Shown in pieces: positions 58,977-64,000 of a stretch of 64,000 nucleotides of DNA (its first letter is position 1; each line of letters opens with the position of its first letter). This DNA comes from Nocardioides ganghwensis. GTDB taxonomy: Bacteria > Actinomycetota > Actinomycetes > Propionibacteriales > Nocardioidaceae. The stretch lies in the NCBI RefSeq assembly GCF_014779655.1, contig NZ_JACXYX010000004.1, positions 186,001 to 250,000 on the forward strand. Direction: 5' to 3'. Under the pieces are notes generated by a model. It was not told the origin of the DNA. It made no database searches and was given only the letters and a program-made list of their open reading frames with translations. Position numbers and translations under genes: made by a program.

Positions 58977-60230
58977 TCAGGTCGGCAGCTGTGACGTCAC
59001 CGGCGGCGGGGGAGTGGTCCTCGCGATGCGGAGGCTCGCGAGCGTGAGCACCACGAGCAGGACGGCATCCACGGCGACCACCACGCCCACCAGGCCGATG
59101 ACCGAGTCGGTGCGGAGGCCGAGCGCGACGACGGTGGCCAGGGCTGCCCAGACCAGCAGCACGGTACGGCGCCCCTGCCGGGCGAGCACGGCGTACACCT
59201 GGAGCTGCAGCATCGCCAGCACCGTGCCGAGGACCGCGAACACCCAGAGCAGGTCCTCGACCTCGCCGAACTCGTCGCCACCCACGAACACCATCGCGAG
59301 GCCGGACAGCACCCGGGCCGCGAGCACGAACGCCAGTCCCAGCCCGGCGACCGCGAGCAGGCTGTGGCGCAACGCGCGCTTCCGGTTCTCGGGAGTGGCC
59401 ATGTCGGGGAACGCGATCACCACGATGAACTGCGGCAGGAACAGCATCACCTTGGTCATGATCAGGCCGGCCGCGTAGAGCCCGGCGTCGTGCTCGGTGA
59501 GCACGTGCCGGGCCATGACGATGTCCGCGCTGGAGAGGGCGAAGAACGCGAGGAGGACCTGGGCGTTGAGCACGCTCTCGAGGAGCATCGCGCGCGCGGA
59601 GTGCTCAGCGGGCACCAGCTCCGGCGTACGCCGGTGCCGCAGGAACCAGGCGCCGACGGCCACCGGGAAGAGGAAGCCGATGCCGACGCCGAGCAGCGCT
59701 GTCGTCGCGTCGGGCCGCCAGAGGATGAGCGAGGTGCCGACGACGAGCCTCGGGATGCCGCCCGCCAGGTAGAACACGGCGAGGGCACGCCACCGGCGCT
59801 CGCCCTGGAGCACGCCGGCCTGGCCGCCGGCCAGGGTCAACGGGACGACGGTGAGCGCCACGATGGTGGCGGTGAGGAGGTCGTCGAGGTTGAGCAGCCG
59901 GTTGATCACAGGCACCAGTGCCAGCATGACCAGCCCGACGACGAGCGACACCTTGGCCGTCAGCCTCAGGATCGCCTTCTCGATCGCGGCGACGTGGCCC
60001 CTGTCGAGCGCGATGCGCCGGGCTGCCGTCGCCTGCAGGCCGAGTGCCCCGACCTGCACCACGAGCAGGAAGCTGAGGCAGGCGGCGAACGCTCCGTACT
60101 CGCTGGGTCCGATGACCCGCGCTGCGATGATGGTGAAGCCGTAGGTCGCCACGTTCATCACGCTGGTGGCCACGGCGACGGCGCTGCCGTCGAAGGAGCG
60201 CCGGGAGCGCACGCTTCTCGGGGCCGTCAC
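58977..60230 (-). CDS. Polysaccharide flippase-like membrane protein (Wzx/MATE-like)
   Basis: This is a 417-residue protein with about 12 hydrophobic segments. It begins SFDGSAVAVATSVMNVATYGFTIIAARVIGPSEYGAFAACLSFLLVVQVGALG, the typical start of Wzx/oligosaccharide flippases (MATE/MOP superfamily). It would flip lipid-linked glycans. GTG 60230 is selected because TAGGAT lies 7 nt upstream (leaderless). An ATG three codons earlier overlaps that box. It is divergent from the 592-residue membrane protein. Confidence 0.88.
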   Translation of the reverse strand: MTAPRSVRSRRSFDGSAVAVATSVMNVATYGFTIIAARVIGPSEYGAFAACLSFLLVVQVGALGLQATAARRIALDRGHVAAIEKAILRLTAKVSLVVGLVMLALVPVINRLLNLDDLLTATIVALTVVPLTLAGGQAGVLQGERRWRALAVFYLAGGIPRLVVGTSLILWRPDATTALLGVGIGFLFPVAVGAWFLRHRRTPELVPAEHSARAMLLESVLNAQVLLAFFALSSADIVMARHVLTEHDAGLYAAGLIMTKVMLFLPQFIVVIAFPDMATPENRKRALRHSLLAVAGLGLAFVLAARVLSGLAMVFVGGDEFGEVEDLLWVFAVLGTVLAMLQLQVYAVLARQGRRTVLLVWAALATVVALGLRTDSVIGLVGVVVAVDAVLLVVLTLASLRIARTTPPPPVTSQLPT

Positions 60231-60237
60231 CCGCCGC

Positions 60238-60243
60238 ATCCTA
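60238..60243 (-). promoter_or_regulatory. -10 box of leaderless flippase gene
   Basis: TAGGAT on the minus strand ends 7 nt before GTG 60230 and decides the start. Confidence 0.55.
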
Positions 60244-60317
60244 GGCGCAACGACGCAGCGCGCCCGGAACCGGCGGCCTGCCCGGCGGCGTCGCGGGGCG
60301 GGCCGGTGCGGAGCACC

Positions 60318-60323
60318 TAGGCT
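60318..60323 (+). promoter_or_regulatory. -10 box of leaderless membrane-protein gene
   Basis: TAGGCT ends 8 nt before GTG 60332. Confidence 0.5.
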
Positions 60324-60331
60324 GTGCTCTC

Positions 60332-62110
60332 GTGCAGAGACGGATCGGTGCTGTGGGCCTGCGCGCCGCTCCGCCACTGTGGTCGGCGGTCCTCGCCGTG
60401 CTCATGCTGGGTGGCGCGCTCGGCCCGGGCTACGTCCTGACCTACGACATGGTCTGGGTCCCGGAGCTGACGATGCGCGGGGACTTCTGGGGCACCGGGT
60501 CGAGCCTGCCGCGCGCGGTGCCCTCGGACCTCGTGGTCGCGCTGCTGGACGAGGTCGTGCCGGGCATGCTCCTGCAGAAGGCGGTCCTGCTGGGGTCCCT
60601 GGTCCTCGCCGGGACGGGCGCCGCTCGGCTGGTCCGCGGTCCTGGTCTCGTCGGCCCGTTGGCCGTGGCCACCCTCTACGTCTGGAACCCCTTCGTCGTC
60701 GAGCGGCTGGGGATCGGCCACTGGCCGCTCCTGATGACCTACGCCAGCCTGCCGTGGATCCACCTGTGCGCCCGGAGGCTGGCCTCGGGCGAGCGAGTCC
60801 TGCCGCAGCTCGTCCTCTGGCTCGCCTTCGCGAGCCTGAGCCCGGTCGGCGGCCTCGTCGCCGGCGTGCTGGCGGTGGCCGGCGTCGCCGCTTCCGGCCG
60901 GGAGGCGGTTCGGCCCCTGACGTGGGTGACCGGAGCGGTCGCCGCGGTGAACGCACCATGGATCGTGGCGGGCGCGATCCACGGGTCGGGAACGGTGAGC
61001 GATCCCGCCGCCGTCGCGCTGTTCGCCGCGCAGGGGGAGGGCGTGCTGCCCCCGTGGGCGGCGGTGCTCGGTCTCGGCGGCATCTGGAACGCGGAGGTGG
61101 TCCCGGCCTCGCGCACGGCGTGGGTGGGCCTCGCCGCCCTCGTCCTGGTGGCAGCCGTCTGCGTGGCCGGCGTACGTCCGTGGCGTCGCGACGCTGCACG
61201 GGCGGACCAGGTGGCCCTCGTGGTCCCGGCCGTCCTCGGCCTGGTCCTGGCGGTGGCGGGCGTCGTGACGCCCGGTGGGGTGGGGTGGCTGGTGGCACAC
61301 GTGCCCGGTGCGGGCCTGCTGCGCGACGGGACGCGCTTCCTGGCACTGGCGGCACCGCTCCAGGCGCTGCTCTTCGGCCTCGGCGTCGCACGTCTGGCGG
61401 CGGTGCCCGCGCGCACGCCCGGCGTGGCGCTGGGCACCGCCCTCGTCCTCGCCCCGGTCGCGCTGATGCCCGACGGCGCGCTGGGGATCACCGGTCGGCT
61501 GGACGCGGTCGACTTCCCCGAGGAGTACGCGACCGCCCGGCAGGCACTGGAGACCAGCCGGGAGGCCGGCCACGAGGGCGACGTCCTGCTGCTGCCGTTC
61601 ACGTCCTACCGGAGGCCCGCCTGGAACGACGGCAGGCGGACCCTGGACCCGCTCGGGCGCTACCTCCCCGCCGACTACCTCGCCAGCGACACGCTCGTCG
61701 TGTCGGGGCGCGAGATCGCGGGGGAGGACCTCCGGGCCGGGCGCGTGACGGCGCACCTCGCGACGCTGGACGCCGGTGAGCTGGAGCAGGCGCTGGCGGA
61801 CGAGGGCATCGGGTGGGTCGTCGCTGACAGGGCCGCGTCGGACGCTCTCGCTGCGGACGGGGTCGACGACGACAGGTACGGCACCGAGGTCGCCCTGCCC
61901 GGCGCGGAGGTGCTGCACCGGGGGAGCCTGCTCACGGTGTGGGCGCTGCCCCCGTCCGAGGGCGGTGCGGCCCCCAGCCCTGCCGACCGGCGGCCGCTCC
62001 TCGTCCTGCTGGTGCTCGCGTGGTCGATGGCAGCGGGCACAGTGGTGGCAGCTGGCCTGGGGTTGGCGAGGAGCCTCACGAGGTCGCGCCAAATGCCTCG
62101 GGACGGCTGA
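60332..62110 (+). CDS. Polytopic membrane protein, GT-C/AftD-like pattern, unknown function
   Basis: This is a 592-residue protein with about 11-12 membrane helices and an extracytoplasmic-looking domain near residues 390-560 (FPEEYATARQALETSREAGHEGDVLLLPF onward). LYVWNPFVVERLGIGHWPLLMTYASLPWIHL recalls the motif region of arabinofuranosyltransferase AftD-like GT-C proteins, and it is followed by a DUF2613 gene as AftD is in mycobacteria. It is much shorter than AftD (about 1400 residues). Transferase identity is an inference from layout and context. Confidence 0.75.
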   Translation: MQRRIGAVGLRAAPPLWSAVLAVLMLGGALGPGYVLTYDMVWVPELTMRGDFWGTGSSLPRAVPSDLVVALLDEVVPGMLLQKAVLLGSLVLAGTGAARLVRGPGLVGPLAVATLYVWNPFVVERLGIGHWPLLMTYASLPWIHLCARRLASGERVLPQLVLWLAFASLSPVGGLVAGVLAVAGVAASGREAVRPLTWVTGAVAAVNAPWIVAGAIHGSGTVSDPAAVALFAAQGEGVLPPWAAVLGLGGIWNAEVVPASRTAWVGLAALVLVAAVCVAGVRPWRRDAARADQVALVVPAVLGLVLAVAGVVTPGGVGWLVAHVPGAGLLRDGTRFLALAAPLQALLFGLGVARLAAVPARTPGVALGTALVLAPVALMPDGALGITGRLDAVDFPEEYATARQALETSREAGHEGDVLLLPFTSYRRPAWNDGRRTLDPLGRYLPADYLASDTLVVSGREIAGEDLRAGRVTAHLATLDAGELEQALADEGIGWVVADRAASDALAADGVDDDRYGTEVALPGAEVLHRGSLLTVWALPPSEGGAAPSPADRRPLLVLLVLAWSMAAGTVVAAGLGLARSLTRSRQMPRDG

Positions 62111-62155
62111 CGAGGTGCTACCGTGCTCTCGGTCTAGTGAACTGGAGAATTTGAC

Positions 62156-62308
62156 GTGCAGCGAATGATCGGTGGAATCGTGGCAGTCGTCGTGGGCTTC
62201 GTGCTCGCCGGGCTCACCACCGTAGGCGTGGTGAACACGGTCAGCAGCGCCCCGTCGCAGCCCGACCAGAACGTCATGGACTACGGCACCAACCAGGTCG
62301 CCGAGTAA
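62156..62308 (+). CDS. DUF2613 family small membrane/secreted protein
   Basis: This 50-residue protein has one hydrophobic helix at residues 5-26 (IGGIVAVVVGFVLAGLTTVGVV) and a short outer tail ending NVMDYGTNQVAE. This matches the DUF2613 layout. A CTGGAGAA ribosome site lies 7-10 nt before the GTG. It follows the 592-residue membrane protein by 45 bp. A TACCGT box at 62119-62124 could be its own promoter. Function unknown; likely an accessory to the neighbouring envelope enzymes. Confidence 0.8.
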   Translation: MQRMIGGIVAVVVGFVLAGLTTVGVVNTVSSAPSQPDQNVMDYGTNQVAE

Positions 62309-62323
62309 CCAGACCCCAGCCGA

Positions 62324-62357
62324 CACCGCCGCGCACCGAGAGGTGACCGCGGCGGTG
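62324..62357. terminator. Hairpin terminator between DUF2613 and GT4 genes
   Basis: CACCGCCGCG (62324-62333) pairs with CGCGGCGGTG (62348-62357), and an inner CACC/GGTG pair (62334-62337 with 62342-62345) extends the stem around loop GAGA. The flanking genes converge here. Confidence 0.75.
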
Positions 62358-62386
62358 CTTCGTGTTGCCCGGGCGCGGGCGACCGC

Positions 62387-63550
62387 TCAGGGACCGTCCG
62401 GGTCCTCGACGGCGACCAGGCGTCCGGCGAGGACGTCCGCCAGGACGTGGGCGAACGACTCCTGCGAGTGGGCCCACGAGAAGGTGTGCGACATCTCCCG
62501 GGCGCCCTTGCCGAGCCGCTTGCGCTCCGCGTGGTCGGCCACGAGGCGGCGTACGGTCTCGGTCAGCTCCTCGGGCGTGTCCACGAGCAGGCCTGAGGTG
62601 CCGTCCGCGATCGACTCGCGGGTGCCCCCTGCGGAGGCGTAGGCGACGGTGGGCACGCCGTGGCTGCCGGCCTCGCCGATCACGATGCCCCAGCCCTCCT
62701 TGAGCGAGGGCAGCACCATCAACCAGGACCGCGCCAGGATGTCGTGCTTCTCCTGCTCGCTGACGTGACCGGTGAAGGTGACCGCGTCGCCGGCGCCGCG
62801 CTCCGCGACGTAGGTGCGCAGGGACTCCTCCCACCAGCCGTTGCCGACGACCACCAGTGAGGCCTCGGGGTGGTCGGCGCGCAGGGCCACGATGGCGTCG
62901 ATCGCGTGCTCGACCTGCTTGTGCGGCACGAGCCGGCCCAGCACGCACAGGGTGGGGGTCGCGCTGCGGGCGACGTGCGTCACCGGGGGTGGAGCGGTGC
63001 CGTTGTGCACCACCGCGATGCGTTCGCGGCCGATGCCGAGGGCGATGAGCTCGGCGCGCGTGGCGCGGGACACCGCGACGTACTGCGACCTGCGGTAGAC
63101 GCGGGGCGCCACGACGCGCTCGATCCACCAGCCGACGCGCCCCAGGAGGCCGGGGAAGACCACCGGCCACTGCTCGCGGTGCACGTGGTGGACCAGGACG
63201 ACCACGGGAGCCCGGGTCGCGAACCGGGTGAAGAAGGGCAGGCCGTTCTGCACGTCGACCACCAGGTCGACCTTGCCGAAGCGGCGCAGCAGCAGCCGCA
63301 GCGCCCCGATCAGGTAGATCGCGAGGTGGTCGCCACGGCGTACGAAGCGCACGCCGTCGACCACCTCGTCGGCGGGCGCGCTGTCGTGCGCGGCGCAGAA
63401 GATCGTGGCCCGGGCACCGCGCTCGACGAGGCCGCGCGCCATCGCCTCGACGTAGCGCTCCGACCCCCCTCCCTCGGGGTTCTGGGTGTCGCGCCAGTTG
63501 AACAGCACGACGTGGCGTCCCTCGAGGGACGCGGGGTTCGCTCCCTGCAT
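62387..63550 (-). CDS. Glycosyltransferase family 4 protein
   Basis: This is a 387-residue GT-B retaining glycosyltransferase. VVLFNWRDTQNPEGGGSERYVEAMARGL is the N-terminal acceptor-side loop, and VLGRLVPHKQVEHAIDAI begins the donor domain. The E-x7-E motif lies in LPSLKEGWGIVIGEAGSHGVPTVAY. No signal peptide or TM is seen. TAACCT 7 nt before the ATG implies a leaderless transcript. It likely builds a surface glycan with the flippase nearby. Confidence 0.92.
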   Translation of the reverse strand: MQGANPASLEGRHVVLFNWRDTQNPEGGGSERYVEAMARGLVERGARATIFCAAHDSAPADEVVDGVRFVRRGDHLAIYLIGALRLLLRRFGKVDLVVDVQNGLPFFTRFATRAPVVVLVHHVHREQWPVVFPGLLGRVGWWIERVVAPRVYRRSQYVAVSRATRAELIALGIGRERIAVVHNGTAPPPVTHVARSATPTLCVLGRLVPHKQVEHAIDAIVALRADHPEASLVVVGNGWWEESLRTYVAERGAGDAVTFTGHVSEQEKHDILARSWLMVLPSLKEGWGIVIGEAGSHGVPTVAYASAGGTRESIADGTSGLLVDTPEELTETVRRLVADHAERKRLGKGAREMSHTFSWAHSQESFAHVLADVLAGRLVAVEDPDGP

Positions 63551-63557
63551 GAGGCCT

Positions 63558-63563
63558 AGGTTA
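63558..63563 (-). promoter_or_regulatory. -10 box of leaderless GT4 gene
   Basis: TAACCT on the minus strand ends 7 nt before ATG 63550. Confidence 0.5.
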
Positions 63564-63629
63564 CCCGCCGGTTCGGTTCGCGTCCCGTGCTCGGCCGACT
63601 TGGCGGAGCCCCTGCCATACTCCTCGACC

Positions 63630-64000
63630 ATGGCCCCACTCGAGGCGCTGCGCGTCTTCCACCAGCGACGCATCGCCGTGCCGGTCGATGACGACGCACT
63701 CGTCCTGGACGTCGGCAGCGGCGACAAGCCCTCGTGGCGGGCGGACGTGCTCCTCGACCGCTACACCGGGGCCGAGCACTCCGCGCAGCGCTCGGGACGC
63801 GCGGCGGCCCGGGTGAGCCGGCCGCTGTTCGACGCCGACGCGGCGGACATGCCGTTCCGGGACGGGGCGTTCGACTACGCGATCTGCTCCAACCTGCTGG
63901 AACACGTCGCGGACCCGGTCGCCGTCGCCGCCGAGCTGACCCGCGTGGCGCGTGCGGGCTACATCGAGGTCCCGGAGGCGGCGAGCGCCAAGATCGTCGA
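63630..64000 (+). CDS. Class I SAM-dependent methyltransferase, N-terminal part (3' end outside window)
   Basis: The frame is open from ATG 63630 to the last base, giving about 123 residues. LVLDVGSGDKPSWRADVLLDRY is motif I (SAM-binding GxGxx), and DMPFRDGAFDYAICSNLLEHVADP is the methyltransferase_11 motif III region. CATACT ends 8 nt before the ATG. It is divergent from the GT4 gene and probably modifies a sugar or lipid precursor of the same glycan; the acceptor is unknown. Confidence 0.85.
   Translation, partial: MAPLEALRVFHQRRIAVPVDDDALVLDVGSGDKPSWRADVLLDRYTGAEHSAQRSGRAAARVSRPLFDADAADMPFRDGAFDYAICSNLLEHVADPVAVAAELTRVARAGYIEVPEAASAKIV

Overview
The window is very GC-rich, with dense genes, GTG starts and GTGA/ATGA start-stop overlaps. 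Gene content and order point to an actinobacterium, most likely Nocardioidaceae (Nocardioides-like): recA-recX, the divergent glgA/glgC pair, a trp cluster with its actinobacterial membrane proteins, urease without ureE, tRNA Gly-Cys-Val, an ANTAR regulator near pyk, and DUF5701/DUF2613/HGxxPAAW proteins. This placement is inference from content; no search was run. No gene-free stretch exceeds 300 bases.

Layout. 1-6.9 kb: end of an MFS transporter, recA with two DNA-damage promoters, recX, a phosphoribosyltransferase, a GNAT, then PPK2 - HipA-like kinase - DUF3037 (coupled) and an AlkD-type protein. 7.0-10.8 kb (minus): assimilatory sulfur genes nirA - 54-aa zinc-ribbon protein - cysH - cbiX, preceded by a short leader peptide and a palindrome. 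10.8-21 kb: DUF5701, glyA, an AbiEi/DUF559 protein, glgA/glgC, an ECF42-type sigma factor with three DGPF proteins, and pgm. 21-25.6 kb: AidB-like dehydrogenase, YihY/BrkB protein, K+ channel, sulfotransferase. 25.6-30.5 kb (minus): ureABCFGD and three tRNAs. 30.6-37.3 kb: pabC-like, hisI, two trp-associated membrane proteins, trpCBA, SCO1, lgt. 37.4-45.1 kb: gltBD and pyk. 45.2-46.6 kb: a small accessory islet (secreted Cys protein, LAGLIDADG-type endonuclease, and a class I tRNA with a CAA anticodon). 46.6-52.3 kb: pdtaR-like regulator and livKHMGF. 52.4-54.8 kb (minus): polar amino-acid ABC importer. 55-58.9 kb: GNAT, thioesterase, polA. 59-64 kb: surface-polysaccharide genes (flippase, polytopic membrane protein, DUF2613, GT4, start of a methyltransferase).

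How the genes work together. Siroheme metallation (CbiX), sulfite reductase and APS reductase form one sulfate-assimilation operon, apparently under cysteine-sensing leader control. PGM, GlgC and GlgA feed glucose-1-phosphate into glycogen or maltose-1-phosphate. Urease and GOGAT release and fix ammonia, and the LIV and glutamate-type importers bring in amino acids. Many starts sit 6-8 nt behind a TANNNT box, which implies widespread leaderless transcription.

The items most worth a second look are the class I tRNA(CAA)/homing-endonuclease pair, the coupled PPK2-HipA_2-DUF3037 genes, the sulfur-operon leader/palindrome/zinc-ribbon set, and the ECF42-DGPF array.
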